Assembly: GCA_027405735.1 (NCBI GenBank)
Contig: JAPEHQ010000019.1
Coordinates: 253,001-317,000 of the forward strand
DNA: 64,000 nucleotides
Source of the DNA: Mucor racemosus
Taxonomy: Eukaryota > Mucoromycota > Mucoromycetes > Mucorales > Mucoraceae
Direction: 5' to 3'
Part shown: positions 34,447-47,743 of the stretch, piece after piece
How positions within the stretch are numbered: the stretch's first letter is position 1
How the letters are laid out: every line of letters starts with the position of its first letter
The notes under the pieces: generated by a model
The model's database searches: none
Told to the model about the DNA's origin: nothing
Seen by the model: the letters and a program-made list of their open reading frames with translations, nothing else
Translations under genes and position numbers: made by a program

Positions 34447-35253
34447 ATCAAAATGAATTGATGTGTGCGTGTGTGTGTGTGTGTAACTTAAAGTAGCAGA
34501 CAAAAAAAAAACCTTATCAATGTATATTTATAAATAAACTTCTTTGAACAATTTTGCCTAAATCTTATGAAATGACGTGTAATTGACATATGATGAAATA
34601 GTCTCACTTTAATGTAAATCCAAGGGTTAACGACGTTGAGAAGAACTAATGAGGCGCAAGAATACAATAGCATTCGAGTCATTTTCTTCCCATCTCGTGT
34701 TACACATCCAAGAAAAAGATGTGTAGCATAAATATATATATACACCACATCTTAAGGAGAGTGATGAATGCGATCACAAGAAATGATAATTAAGGTTTTA
34801 TATAATTTGTTTCATAATTCTGTAGTTATTTCATTTAGAGATGAAAATCTCTAATTTCTCAACTCACACTGGATCAAATTACTGACAAAGTATATCAAAC
34901 GAAAGATCTCGATTTGCACTATTGTTTTCTCGGCGGAATTGAATTTAAACTGTTCCCAACAGTTCTTTTGTTGGTTTAATTCATCTTGATGTAGTAGCAA
35001 AATGTAAAACCCCGCCATGATAGAAAAAAAAGCAACACGCTTTCCAAACCATTTTAAGACATATATGTTACTCGAAAAAATGAAAAAGCCTAAAATAAAT
35101 ATAATTATTCACCTCGTTTGATAAAAAAAAAAAAAAAAAAAAACTCTCACTCTCTTTCTTTGCTCTCTAATCTTTTTTATATCACATATTAGTTAACTGA
35201 TTTTTGTCGATCATTTTATGTTTGTTTATTAGGGCAAATAAAATTTTGAAAAA
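34447..35253. other. Spacer and promoter of the P4-ATPase gene
   Basis: Contains a (GT)n run at about 34464-34483 just after the BIM1-like stop, and a 22-bp A run at about 35123-35144 before the P4-ATPase ATG. No gene recognised. Confidence 0.5.
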
Positions 35254-35943
35254 ATGCAAAAAAAGTCATGGGCATTTAGTTGGCTTCATCGAGGAAATAA
35301 AACTGATTTAGATGATAATGCACCAAATCAACGAGATCAAATTTATGAAGAAATCAAAAGAAAATCACAAGTATCGTTTAAAAATCCCAGTTCACATTCA
35401 TTACCTCAATCATCATCTCATCAACAACCACAACAAGAAGATCATGAACAACAAAGAAGACCTTCATTTCAACGAACTGAAACGACTGTCAAATTGAGAA
35501 AAATTGGCAGTAATGGACGCCGAGTATTTGTCAATTTACCCCTTCCCGAATATGAATTAACAAGTAAAGGCAAACCGAAAAATGTATATGTAACCAACAA
35601 GATTAGAACATCTAAATATACGATTATATCCTTTGTTCCAAAGAATCTTTTTGAGCAGTTTCGTAGACCTGCTAATATGTATTTCTTGGCAATGGCTATC
35701 ATTCAAATGTTACCCATGTTTGGTGTCAAATCACCTGCTTTAACTCTTTTGCCTATTTGTACTGTTGTAGTTATTACTGCTCTTAAAGATGCTATTGAAG
35801 ATTTTCAAAGACATAAAGTAGATGAGCAATATAATCAGAATATCACTCATACTTTAAACGGCTATCAAAATGTAAACTATCCCGAATCGATAAGTAGCGG
35901 TGGATTGTTTTCATCTTGGTTTGGTATCAACAATAAGACAGCT

Positions 35944-35975
<32 letters not shown>

Positions 35976-38900
35976 GCAGTTGGATCAATCCAATGAAAAA
36001 GATAATGTAAAATACCATGAAAATACATCCGCAGCATCTCATGAAAACACTGTATCACAAAAATCTAATGCAGGAGCAGATGTATTTGCTAAATCATTAT
36101 CCAAAGATGTCCGTGTAGGTGATTTCATTCTGTTGCGAAACGGAGACAGCCTACCAGCAGATGCAGTGCTACTTTCTACCTCTGATAAAGAAGGTGTTTG
36201 TTTTGTAGAAACCAAAGATTTAGATGGTGAAACCAATTTGAAGCCTCGTAACAGTATTCAAGAATTAAAACATATAGAATCTGGTGCCGATTGTTTGAAT
36301 GAATGTCATTTCTATTTAGAAGCAGGCTCTCCATCACCCGATTTATATAAATTTGAAGGCACTTTGGTCACGTTGGAAAAATCTGGCGAAAAGTATACCA
36401 AGAAGAGTAAAACACCCATTGAAATCGAAAACATTTTATTACGTGGACATGTGGTTAAAAATACGAAATGGGCTATTGCACTTGTCCTATTCACAGGTAC
36501 AGATACAAAGATTATGCTGAATTCTGGTGAAACACCGAGTAAGAGAAGTCAAGTTGATAAAGAGATGAATAAAGAGGTAATAAGCATATACATTACAAAA
36601 AGTTATTCAATATTGAAACCGATGCTTTGTAGATTTTCGTTGCATTTGCCGTCTTGTTTCTTCTGTGTTTAGTCTGTGCAATTATGGCCGGTGTGGTGCG
36701 ATATCGCACCATGTCAAGCGATGCCGCAGAACTATTTACAGCACAAACAGGATCTCCTGGATATGTTGGTTTTGTCAACTTTTGGTCCAGTTTAATTATT
36801 TTCCAAAATATCATACCAATTTCGCTTTACGTGTCTATTGAATTTGTGAAAACATTTCAGGTAAATAATCAGTTTTTGTTTGCATCTATTTCATTTTGCT
36901 AATAGTTGTGATTTATCAGGCGTTTTTCATTTGGAATGATTTAGATATGTGGGATGAGGAATCAAAGAAATCATGCGTACCAAAAACTGTAAGTCGTGTA
37001 TAGCAATGAATATAACCAAGTACTTATTTACATATCTTTCAAAAGTGGACTTTATCTGATGACCTTGGACAAGTAGAATATATCTTTTCTGACAAGACAG
37101 GTACACTTACTCGAAACATTATGGAATTCAGAGAATGTACAATTGGAGGTACTCGTTATGGTGATAATGGATTTTCTCCAGAATCAGAAGGTGCTCGTGG
37201 AGCTCGTTTACGTAAAGAAAAAGAGAATGGACAAACCAAATCTAATGATGAAGAAACTTCTTCCCATCCAATTGTTCAACAAGACCAAAAGAAACCCTCC
37301 TCAACACCCGAAATGGTGAATACAGAAGAAGATCCTTTTGATAACGATGATGAAAAGAAAGCAGATGAAGATAATAAACAACAACGTCAAGAAATCATCA
37401 AAGATTATGAAGTGGCTTTAAAAGACATTTTTGAACCCACTTATTCATCGCTTAATCCTGATAAACTTTCGTTTGCTGATCCACAGATATTCAAAGATAT
37501 CAAGACATCAGACATGGGTTCTGAAGGAGATGATCAATCGGCTAGAATTAAAGAGTTTTTCATGTTACTTGCATTATGCCATACCGTCGTAATTGAAAAG
37601 ATTGGTAAAGATGGAAAAGTCATTGAAGATGAAGACGATGAAGACGATGAGGAATCTGGTAAAGCGCAACCTAAAATTGATGAAAACAGTGTTGCATATA
37701 GTAAAAGCAAGAAAATGGGAAAGCAATCTGCTAAAAATAACCAACAAATTGAAAAAGTGGATGAAGTGAATTCAAGTGATTCATCTCTAGAAAGTCAAAA
37801 GAAGGATGAAAAGAGAGGCCTTACTTTTAAGGTTCGAGTTGGTGGTGGCAAACGTTTAAATGTTCCTGGATTGAGACATTTAAAGAAAAATAAAGACAGC
37901 AATAGTGGCAATAGTTTGAAGCGTTCTCGCAGTCGAGGAGAAGAATTTAATTCAATCACTGAAGAGAACCAAACCTCTGATAGAGTAGATGATACTGTCA
38001 AGACACAGATTGATTATAAAGCAGAATCTCCTGATGAAGCAGCCCTGGTAAATGCAGCTAAAAATGCAGGATTTGCATTTATCAAACGTAAAGGAAAGAT
38101 GCTTACTGTAGACATTCTTGGACAAGAATACGATTTTGAATTGCTCAATGTTCTCGAATTCAATTCTGATAGAAAACGTATGAGCGTTATTTTACGTAGA
38201 CCTGCACCATGGAACGATATTATCTTGTACTGTAAGGGCGCTGATAATGTTATTGGGGATCGTTTAGATAAGGATCAACAAGGAGATATTGTAGATGAGA
38301 CATTTGATGATATAAGTGGTTTCTCGGAAAACGGTTTACGAACATTATTACTGTCTTATAGAATTCTAGATGAAAGCGAATATGAGCAATGGAAGAAAGA
38401 AATCGATGATGCAAGTACTGCAGCTGAAAGACGATCTGAAAGAATTGCTGAAGCTCAAGAAAAGATTGAGGTAGATCTCAAATTATTAGGTGCTACTGGT
38501 ATTGAGGATAAATTACAAGAAGGCGTCCCACAATGTATTGAAGATCTTCGTAAAGCTGGTATCAAGGTTTGGGTTCTCACTGGCGATAAACTGGAAACAG
38601 CCATCAATATTGGTTATGCAAGTAATTTGCTGGATGGCGATATGAAGCTTTGGACAGTTCGTGGTGATGATAATTCTGACAAGGTGCTGCAAAGTCTAGT
38701 AGATACTAATGATAAACTCGATGAAATCGAAGCCAAATATGAGAAAGATGAAAATTATGATGCTCCAATGAGAGAAAACGCTCTTGTCATTGAAGGTTCT
38801 GCTCTTGTCCATATATTTGAATCTTCAGAATCCAAAGAAAAGTTACTAGACATTGCTATTCGATGCAAAAGTGTAGTATGCTGTCGTGTGAGTCCACTTC

Positions 38901-39913
38901 AAAAGGCACTGGTTGTTCAACTTGTACGCAAATACCATAACGTAGTTACACTCGCTGTTGGTGATGGAGCTAACGATGTAAGTATGATTCAAGTTGCCAA
39001 TGTTGGTGTTGGTATTGCTGGTCAAGAAGGCGTACAAGCTTCCATGGCTGCTGATTATGCCATTTCACAATTCCGTTTTCTTCATAAACTACTGTTAGTG
39101 CAAGGCCATTGGAGTTATTCTCGTGTATCAGAAATGATTCTCACCTTCTTTTTCAAGAATGTGTTTTGGGTATTCCCATCTTTATGGTATCAAATCTATA
39201 GTGGTTGGTCTGGAAACATCTTTTACGACTATTCCTTTTTACAATTGTACAATATTATCTTTACTGTTGCGCCTGTTGTCATTATTGGAGCTACAGATCA
39301 AGATCTCACTTCGCCTTATTTGAAGCATTTACCTTATATTTATAGCGTTCGAGGTAAACTTTATACCAAATTCAGATTTTGGCTTTACTTTTTCGATGGT
39401 GTTTGGCAATCCGTGGTGGTGTTTTACGCATTCTATTTCCTTTGGATAGGGGGAAATCCTAACCCTAATGGTCATTCCGAATCCATGCTTCAATTATCTA
39501 CCTCTGTTGCTGTTACAGCCATTGTTTTAGCTAATATTATGCCTGGTTTCAATACATATTATTGGACTTGGTGGCAATTTACATTTATTGGCATTGAAAT
39601 TTTAATTACATTCTTGTGGGTAGTAATATATGGTGCTTTCCCATCTGTCACTATTTACGGTATGGCTAAAATGGTATTTGGTTCTTGGTCTTTCTGGATG
39701 ACCTTCTTTTTAGCTATTGTAGTAGCCTTTTTGCCTAGATATTTGATTACATTTATTTATCAATGGTGGTTCCCCAATGTAGTTGCAAAAGGAAGACATC
39801 TTGAATTGCATGAAAAGAAAATCAAAAAGCAGAAAAGGAAAGAATCTGGTGAGAAATCATCGTTCTTTGGTAGTTGCTTTTCAAGGAACAACAGACGTAG
39901 ACGTCAATCATAA
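35254..39913 (+). CDS. P4-type ATPase, phospholipid flippase of the Dnf type (1,495 aa, 4 exons)
   Basis: Exons: 35254-36576, 36633-36860, 36920-36988, 37046-39913 (4,488 nt, in frame). It moves phospholipids from the outer to the cytosolic leaflet of plasma membrane or endosomal/Golgi membranes using ATP. The family DGET motif is in ETKDLDGETNLKPR (about residue 326). Phosphorylated Asp556 is in FSDKTGTLTRN. Also present are YKAESPDEAALV, KGADNVI, VWVLTGDKLETAINIGYA, VGDGANDVSMI and a C-terminal run of membrane segments with FFFKNVFWVFPSLWYQIYSG. A 12-residue Gln tract (231-242) interrupts the actuator region. A long Lys/Glu/Asp-rich insert (about residues 580-860) sits in the nucleotide-binding part. 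Dnf-like assignment (not Drs2) is by overall look; Cdc50-type partners are expected. Confidence 0.93.
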
Positions 39914-42000
39914 AATACACTTTAATATATAATAGCTTAATAATAAAACTGTATCAATATTTGTAATAGTATGTAAAAAAAAAAAAAAAAAAAACTATTG
40001 TAATTTTATTCTTTTGAACCGAGTATTATTAGAATCAAATTGTCTATACTTTTAATCTGTTTGCTCTTCACCCAGTTGTTTATTGATGCATCTTCAGACT
40101 TGGCTTTAGCACAATCTTTATTGTTCAAGTATGTACCACCTTTTAAATAATCTAAAATATACTCCTCTGTAGAGTATTGATTAGCAATCGACCAAAGGTT
40201 ATTCGATAACCTTACATCTATCACATAAATCTTTGAATTACTCGAAGAGCAATTTCTCTTGCATCCCTTAATTCTCCAAAACTCGTTTTTTCATTAAAGC
40301 TTTAGTTTCCTTTTAAACGCTCACTGTTTGCTCCATTTCTTTGCTCCATTTCGGCGATAAGATATTCTTCAAATTATGCAGTTTTTTCAGTGGTTTAGAT
40401 GAATAAACGTAAGGAATATTAAATCTCTAGTCTCTGATTAATTTACATTTATTTGGAACTACATTATGCAGTTAGAATTAGTTTATTTCATCAAATCAAA
40501 GCTAATAACCCTTAGATTTGTTCAATTTTAAAGATCTTCAAATATCAAAAATCATCTAAACTTTCATCACATAAACTGGTGTTAAATTTGACAAATTTGA
40601 GGTTTTTTTTTATTGTAAATCTTGAATCAAAGTCTGAACCTTACTTTTTATAATCAAATACGATTGAACCTTACGACTCAATGGTTTTGTATAATAAATC
40701 CATTGTACTAAGTCTACACTAATGCAACTTTTTTTTTTGGTATGTCGGATGTTAAATTTGAAAAATGCAACAACCAAATTTTGGGTCCCGGATGACATTT
40801 TTAAATTTTTTTGGGTCTTTGAAGGATTTTAATGAATATTTTAGTATATTTAAATGCCAAAAATAAAATAAGTACAATTATGTAAAATAAACTGCCCTAT
40901 AAGCTGATATTTTTTATTTAAAGTTTTTACTGGTAAAATTTAGATATATCTTTGAAAAAGTTCGATTTTAGTTTTTGCAAGAAAAATCAAATTTTTTGTG
41001 TTACAAACTCCAAACAAACGCTACCATAGCAAAGATAGCCTTATTTCAAGTATATTTCATTAATACATATCTTATTAAAAAGTCGCATTTTTCCACTGAA
41101 AAATCGAGATTTGTGAAAATTGAGATTTTGAATGAGGTATGGTAAGGCAAAAATCGAGATGAAATATATATCTGCAAAAAATTGTAATGATGCATCAAAA
41201 CGAATCTATGAAGCGATAGTATTCGTTTGGTACGTTTTTGAACGCTAGGGATCGCCTCATCGTGATAAAATTTGACATTTACAGTGGTAATTTCATAAGC
41301 TAAACCAATGATGTTTTTCATCTTTCTGATCAGATTTAGGTGCATTTGGCGATCTTTTTTTTTTTGATTTTCAATACTCTCATACCTAGCAAGTGCAATG
41401 AAAGGCGTTTCATTTGCAAGAATCATCGTGCTCAAGCAAAATAACTATCATTAACTAATTCAGATGTCCTGCTTAAATTCTAATAATATTCATTTTCGAG
41501 AGTCTGTTTATCGCTTAGAGTCCAAATCTCTATTGTAATAATTTAAAGCAATATCTAAAGACACGAAGAACCTAAACATTATGGGTTTTTACTGAATATC
41601 AGGATGCAAATGGCCTACAAAAGCCTGATTTACCTCAATTCAATGCAGCATACACCTTGAATATAGCAATTGATAGCGTCTAAACTGATATAAAAGTATG
41701 TTATACAATAATAAATGATTTCGACACTATAGTAACCTGTTTATATACTCCAACATCCTCTAAATCAATCTACATGATATGGTGAGAAATTGTGGCGTTT
41801 GAAAAAAAAGCCATCGGGAGGACAAACAAGAAAAAAGATTTTTTTTTTTAAAACCATATCAGAATTGCAAATGTATGAAACTTCCTCCTTTTTCACCTGG
41901 ACTTATTTGGCCTTCTAAAAACCATATAAACCCTTCTGCACCTTAACTTTTGTCAGAAAACTAACGATAGCCGTCCGCTTGAAAATAACTATATTAAAAA
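39914..42000. other. Two-kilobase spacer before ribosomal protein S0
   Basis: An A run (39974-39993) follows the P4-ATPase 3' end. Minus-strand frames at 40006-40224 (72 codons) and 41046-41435 (129 codons) are open, but I recognise neither and see no supporting splice sites; they may be decayed fragments. The last ~130 bp holds a TATA-like CATATAAACCC at about 41922 and is the likely S0 promoter. Confidence 0.45.
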
Positions 42001-42958
42001 ATGTCTCAAGTCCCTACTGGTAAATGATTTTGTAAAGATATTTAAATGGGAAAGTACTAACAAAAAAAAAAAAAACTAGTTTTAAACGCTACTGAGGAAG
42101 ATATCCAACTCTTGTTGGCTGCTCAAGTCCACGTTGGTACTAAGAATGCCAACACTCGTATGGCTCCTTATATTCATAAGCGTCGTGCTGATGGTAAATG
42201 AATATTAAACAAAAATAATTGCATGATAACTAAATTTAAAATATTTAGGTATCAATTTGATCAACATTGGTAAGACCTGGGAAAAGCTCATCTTTGCTGC
42301 TCGTGTCATTGCTGCCATTGAGAACCCTCAAGATATTGTTGTTGTATCTGCTCGTCCTTATGGTCATCGTGCTGCTCTCAAGTTTGCTCGTTACATTGGA
42401 GCTGAAGCCATCGTTGGTCGTTACACTCCCGGTACTTTCACCAATTACATTACTCGTTCTTTCCGTGAACCTCGTTTGGTTATCTGTACTGATCCTCGTT
42501 CTGATTTCCAAGCCATTCTTGAAGCATCTTATGTCAATGTTCCTGTCATCTCTCTTGCTGATACTGATGCCAACCTCAAGTTTGTTGATGTTGCTATCCC
42601 TACTAATAACAAGGGTAAGCATGCTATTGGTTTGATCTACTGGCTTTTGGCTCGTACTGTCCTTCGTCTTCGCGGTACTTTGGACTATGCTACCCCTTGG
42701 GATGTCATGGTTGATATGTTCTTTTACCGTGATCCCGAGGAGATTGAGAAGGAGAATGAGGCTGCTGCTGCCGCTGATGAATCCAATGCCGAATGGGGAG
42801 CTACTACCGATGAAGTTGATTGGACTATTGAAGGTTCTGCTGCTGAAGGACCTGCTGGCCTTGCTGCTCAAGCTGGTGAATGGTCTGCTCAAGGCGAAGC
42901 TGGTGCTTCTGACTGGGCTGAGGATGTTAACACTGCTCCCGCTTCTTCTTGGAACTAA
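42001..42958 (+). CDS. RPS0: 40S ribosomal protein S0 (uS2; RPSA family), 280 aa, 3 exons
   Basis: Exons: 42001-42019, 42080-42193, 42249-42958 (843 nt, in frame). A component of the small ribosomal subunit, needed for 20S pre-rRNA maturation. The start [29 protein letters not shown] is followed by [57 protein letters not shown] and [11 protein letters not shown], all close to the uS2 consensus. The acidic, Trp-containing C-terminal tail ([11 protein letters not shown] ... DWAEDV) is typical of the eukaryotic protein. The first intron splits codon 7, a common position in ribosomal protein genes. Codons are strongly biased (CGT, GCT, AAG), as expected for high expression. Confidence 0.97.
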
Positions 42959-43119
42959 TTTCATTCTAAATTATAGTTCTTTATCTTGTCTTTTTGCCTG
43001 AAGTTTTACCTTTCATGGCAATGAAAAAGATTCAAATTCCATAAAATAATAAAAAAAACCTTTTTTTTTTTCTAATTTTTTTTTAATTTCTTTTTCATTT
43101 TACTTTTGATTAATCAAAA

Positions 43120-44767
43120 ATGCCTAAAGATCCTATTGAAAAAAAGAGCAAAAAAGTCAAGGAACCCTTTGTCATTCCACCTGTTCCAACAAAACCACAA
43201 CAATGTATGTTCTTTTTCGATAGCATTTCATAATAACAAACTAAAAAATTTTCAGGTCACTTTTATGTGCTTAGAAAGAGAAGATATTGTGGCTTACCTG
43301 CCAGAAAAGATTTGAATTATTGTGGTGAACATTTGAATGCAAAGCCTGATAATGAAGGATTACCCAAGAGAATTCCTTGTCCTTATGATAATTCACAGTA
43401 AATAGTAAAACTCTGGGTTATTTTGATATATATATATATTAACATTTGAACGCATATAATAGTACTGTTTTTGAAAAGGATCTTGAAAAGCATATGAAAT
43501 CAAGATGTAATGCTCGACCCAGAGAATTACCTGTATGCCATTCACTCAATGTCAATTGTACATTACCCCTTTCAAATGAAGAATTAGAATTTCAAAAAAA
43601 CATTTACTCTCATCAAAAGATGTTTGTCCAACCATGGCTTGCTAGAGTTCAATTACAAGAGTTATCCAAGGAGGATTTAGATTCAATTATAAACAAGGTT
43701 TCTATAGCTTACGATACTCATGTAGCTCCTATTCCTATGGAACAATTAACCCACCCCTCATCCGAGAAAAAAAGGTATGCAAATTTAATACCAATTAGTC
43801 GATTTATACTAATGTTTAATGCTATAGAAATACTGTTAAACACACCAAACATTTAGATCAATTATCCTCTTTGATGGGGCATATGGAGAAAAACAATATG
43901 CTCAAGGATAAAACAGCATGTTTTGTTGAATTCGGCGCTGGAAAGGGCGACTTGTCGCTTTATGTCAAAAAGGCTGTCAATGAAGAGAATGGTGAAGCAA
44001 CTTATTTACTATTAGATAGAAAGAGTGTTCGCAACAAGACAGATCAAACCCTTCATGGACATTCAGAGAACAAATCAAGAGTACAACGTCAATTAATCGA
44101 TATTAAAGATTTAGATTTGTCAAAGGTTGAATGCATTGCTGATAATGATAAAAAAGTAGTTGCAGTTTCAAAACATTTATGTGGTTGTGCAACTGATATT
44201 TCACTCAAATGTTTAATGAATTACGTTGAAGCCGAGAAATCTAAAGGACACACTGTTCCTATTCAGGGCATAATCATTGCAATTTGTTGTCATCAAATTT
44301 GTCGCTATGAAATGTATCCAAATCAACAATACTTAACGTCAATCAACATGTCAAAGATCGAATTTGAAAGAATGTGTAAAATGACAAGTTGGGCAACATG
44401 TCATGGTGGAAGTACAACAGAAGAGAAAACCGACTCTGAAACTACCGCTGAAGATGATGAACATGCAAACCTTAACAGCAATGATGATGAAGATGATAAT
44501 TCAGATAAAACAACGTAAGAAAGAAAAATAGTATATGTAATTTTTAGGGTCATTTATGTTAATTGTATGCATGTTTATAGAAACCATTTCTCGGGAAGAG
44601 ATCATGTTGAAAGAGAAAGCATTGGTTACAAGTGTAAGCGTGTAATTGATGCTGGTCGTGCTAAATACCTTGAACAATTCGGCTTTGATGCCAAGCTAGT
44701 TTACTATGTTGATTCCGCAACAAGCTTGGAGAACTGTGCTTTAATCGCTACTCCCAAGCAGCAATAA
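43120..44767 (+). CDS. TRM13: tRNA 2'-O-methyltransferase TRM13 (470 aa, 5 exons)
   Basis: Exons: 43120-43204, 43256-43397, 43463-43774, 43828-44514, 44581-44767 (1,413 nt, in frame). It methylates the ribose of residue 4 in the acceptor stem of tRNA(Gly), tRNA(Pro) and tRNA(His). Two N-terminal zinc modules are visible: CHFYVLRKRRYCG...YCGEH (TRM13-type CCCH finger, rebuilt by the first splice) and CPYDNSHTVFEKDLEKHMKSRC (U11-48K-like CHHC finger). The SAM site is FVEFGAGKGDLSLYV, then VVAVSKHLCGCATD and the C-terminal ERESIGYKCKRVIDAGR. An acidic insert lies near residues 380-408. Only 161 bp separate it from the ribosomal protein gene upstream. Confidence 0.95.
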
Positions 44768-45691
44768 ACTCATAGCTATTTTTTTAAAATAAAGTATTAC
44801 TACAAAACAACAGCAATTAAATTACAAATAAATGAAAACGAAGACTTATAACCCCATTCCAGTTAGTTGGTTTCCGAGAAATCGGACATCATGACATGTT
44901 TATTATCACCAATTTTCAAAAATCAATTAAAAATGCATTGGAAGTCAAGTAAATTATCAAGTATTTTTTTTTTTTTTTGGTGTTCTGCGACTTATGATCT
45001 AAATGATCATGTAATTTTATTTGAATTCAAAGCTCTTGAAAACGAGTAAAAAATAAAAGAGTTTGCCTTGTTTTTCTTATTTTCATTAAAAAGTCAGGCG
45101 AAATAGCTTGAATCTCTCGAAATTGGACGTGACCTAACCAAAAAGGGCGATTCTCCAAGCAGTGTTTTCCGTTCTATTTAATAATATGTTTAAATATGCT
45201 AATATGTTTATTATGTTAACTTTTTTTTTTTTTTGATTTTGTTTATGCAATCCGTAGCTATTGAGACACGGCTTCGGGTAAACTATCCCGTGTTTCTTAA
45301 TTCGTACTACATTGCAGATCACAAGAAAAATCTCGGTAAAAATCTTGATCTGTTGAAATTGATACTAACATTTCACAGTTTCAATGATTATCCAACATTT
45401 TGCATTTGGAAAAAACATGCATTACTGCCAAAAATTTTATTGCCTTGTTTACTTGCATCTCACATTACTTTGTTTTCCAATACCATTTAAAAAAACATCA
45501 ATTAATTATTTTGAATTCAAAAACGGCACGGGTAATCTATACGGAATATGTTAATAGAAAAAACCAATCAAACAGATATAAAAAAAACACAAATGGTGCA
45601 CAAGATCACACAAATTCTCATATAAAAAGAGATGATTTTTTTTTTCGAATATATTTTTCTCGATCCTCCGCCAAATCAATTATAGAGAAAG
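44768..45691. other. Spacer and promoter of the first MFS carrier
   Basis: T runs at 44966-44979 and 45221-45234. Some short open frames (45233-45490, part of 45400-45942) look like chance. It holds the motif at 45523-45542 described separately. Confidence 0.4.
45523..45542 (+). promoter_or_regulatory. Conserved 20-bp promoter motif, first MFS gene
   Basis: ACGGCACGGGTAATCTATAC lies 150 bp before the ATG. The second MFS gene has the same word with two changes at 58703-58722. The surrounding promoter sequence is otherwise not alike, which suggests a selected regulator site; the factor is unknown. Confidence 0.5.
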
Positions 45692-47743
45692 ATGAATTCC
45701 CAAGACCCAGGAAAAGGTACAAAAAAATCACCAGAGATTATTATTTGCATTTTTTAAAGCATGATTTAGCAAAATCATTGGTAGGATCTCGTTCTAGCAA
45801 TGACAGTACATTATCTTCAGAGCCTTTTGAAAATCGAGATGTATCAAAAGTAGAATCTTATGCAGAACAAGCAGTTGAAAAGGAGGTTTATAATCCCAAA
45901 GATGATCCAAATCATCCTTTCGTATGTATAATGTTTTTCTGACTATCAATGCAATTCTAATTTACTGTTTTTTATATATTAGAACTGGCCCGAAAGAAAA
46001 AAATACTTTGCTTTATTAGCCATTTCCTTGGACTCATTCATTGGTTATTTCACCTCTGCAATTTATGTAAGATCAATGAATAGATATGGCATATAAACAT
46101 TATATTAATCTTGAAATTGTAGATGCCTGCTGTTCACGATATCATGGTTTATTTTGAAACTGATCTTACAGTATGTACATGATTCAAAAACCCAAATAAG
46201 GCTTATTATGGCTGAACATGCCTTTTACCTTTATATAGACGATTAATGCTACCATTGCTCTTTTCTTGGCATTTAATGCTATTGCTGTAAGTTTAAGATA
46301 AACATTGCTGTTATTATTTGGCTAATTATTTGCATATATATGTAGCCTCTCTTTTGGGCCCCTCTAAGTGAACGTATTGGAAGAAGATGGATTTACACCA
46401 TTGCACTTGTTTTTTATTGTGTTTGCACTATTGTTTGTGGTGTAGCTACAAATTTAGGTCTCTTTTTTGCTTTTAGATTGCTACAAAGTATCTTTGCTAG
46501 TGCTGGTCAAGCTGTAGGTGGTGGCAGCATCTCTGATATGTTTGAGCCACGTGAGCGTGGTAAAGCAATGGGTCTTTATATGCTTGGTACAATTCTTGGC
46601 CCTTCAATCGCTCCTGTTTGTGGTGGTTTTATAAATCAAAACTTGGGTTGGAGATGGATTTTTTACATCAAGACAATTATCGGCGGTGCATTTGCTATTC
46701 TTAGTTTCTTTTTGATCCCTGAATCACTTTACGTCCCTGCTGAAAAGCAAGTCGCTCCTCCTGCCAACTTGAAGGAAAGATTAAACAGACTCAAGTTCAA
46801 TCCTGTAAGTGTACATAATAGCATATATATATATATATATATATCTTGGCAGTAAACTAACTTTCTCAATTATACACCTCTTGTAGTTTACAAGTTTGTT
46901 TCTTTTGTCAAGAAAGGAAACTGCTATCATTTGTATCCCTGTCAGTGTTGGATTCGGTTGGTTTTACTATTTAGTAACTATTCTTGCTCCTACATTTGGT
47001 GAAATTTACGGATTTTCCTCTGGAACAATTGGTCTCTGTTATTTAGCTAGTGGTGTTGGTAACGTTACAGGTGCCTTGGTCTCTGGCATTGCTTCTGATA
47101 AGATCAATAACTATTCCATCAAAAAGAATGGTGGCATTGCTGTCAAAGAGTTCCGTCTAAGACCCATTTACATTGGTTTCCCTTTTATGGTGATTGGCTC
47201 TCTTCTTTACGGATGGCTTCTTCATGCTCGTGTAAATTTTATGGCGCCACTTGTCCTTGGTTTAGGTTTTTTTAGTTTTGGTCTCATGTTGAGCATCGCT
47301 GCAACAAACACTTATTTAATTGAAGCTAATACATCTAAAGCTGCTTCAGGTAATTTATGGGTTGAAAACTGATGTTTCCTTGTTTACTAAATGTATTTAT
47401 AACAGCTGTTTCTCTCAATAACTTTACTCGTAACATGTGCGGTATGATCTTTTCTTTGACTGGTGTTCAAATCAGAGCCTCTCTTGGTGATGGATGGTCG
47501 TAGTAAGTTGAACTTTTGCATTTTAATGTATTCAATGAACAGCTATTAAATCGATTTTCCAGTACTTTTTCTGCTTTGATGTGCTTGGTTGTGTTCTCTG
47601 TTTGTGTACCTGTTGTCCAAAAGTTTGGAGGAAAATGGAGACAAGAAAGAGAAGAGAAGGAGCAACAACAACAGCAACAACAGCAACAACAGCAACAACA
47701 GCAACAACAGCAACAACAGCAACAACAGCAACAACAGCAATAG
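45692..47743 (+). CDS. MFS carrier, DHA1-type drug/polyamine:H+ antiporter family (518 aa, 9 exons)
   Basis: Exons: 45692-45716, 45770-45921, 45983-46066, 46123-46170, 46239-46286, 46346-46804, 46887-47349, 47406-47502, 47563-47743 (1,557 nt, in frame). A 12-segment plasma-membrane carrier. The cytosolic N-terminus ends PKDDPNHPFNWPERKKY, a common DHA1 lead-in. Motif A is APLSERIGRRW. The antiporter motif C is LGTILGPSIAPVCGGFI. WRWIFYIKTI follows. Substrate is not predictable. The C-terminus ends in 26 consecutive Gln from a CAACAACAG minisatellite; the paralogue at 58830 has only six. The first exon is 25 nt in all three family members here, and intron positions are shared. Confidence 0.92.
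47663..47740 (+). repeat. Coding 9-bp tandem repeat (CAACAACAG)
   Basis: Roughly eight units of CAACAACAG encode the C-terminal Gln26 tract of the first MFS carrier. The repeat continues, more degenerate, past the TAG stop at 47741 to about 47766. The stop itself looks like a CAG-to-TAG change inside the array. Confidence 0.85.

Noticed and set aside
41046..41435. 129-codon minus-strand frame
   Set aside because: No recognisable motif, lysine/isoleucine-rich composition like the AT-rich background, no paralogue in the window.
42245..42964. 239-codon open frame on the minus strand opposite ribosomal protein S0
   Set aside because: It mirrors the strongly biased codons of the sense gene; the predicted protein is Ser/Arg-rich without domain features, and the sense gene is beyond doubt.
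42267..43001. Leu-rich plus-strand frames overlapping S0
   Set aside because: Shadow frames of the same codon bias (CTC/CTT/TTG patterns); no independent signal.
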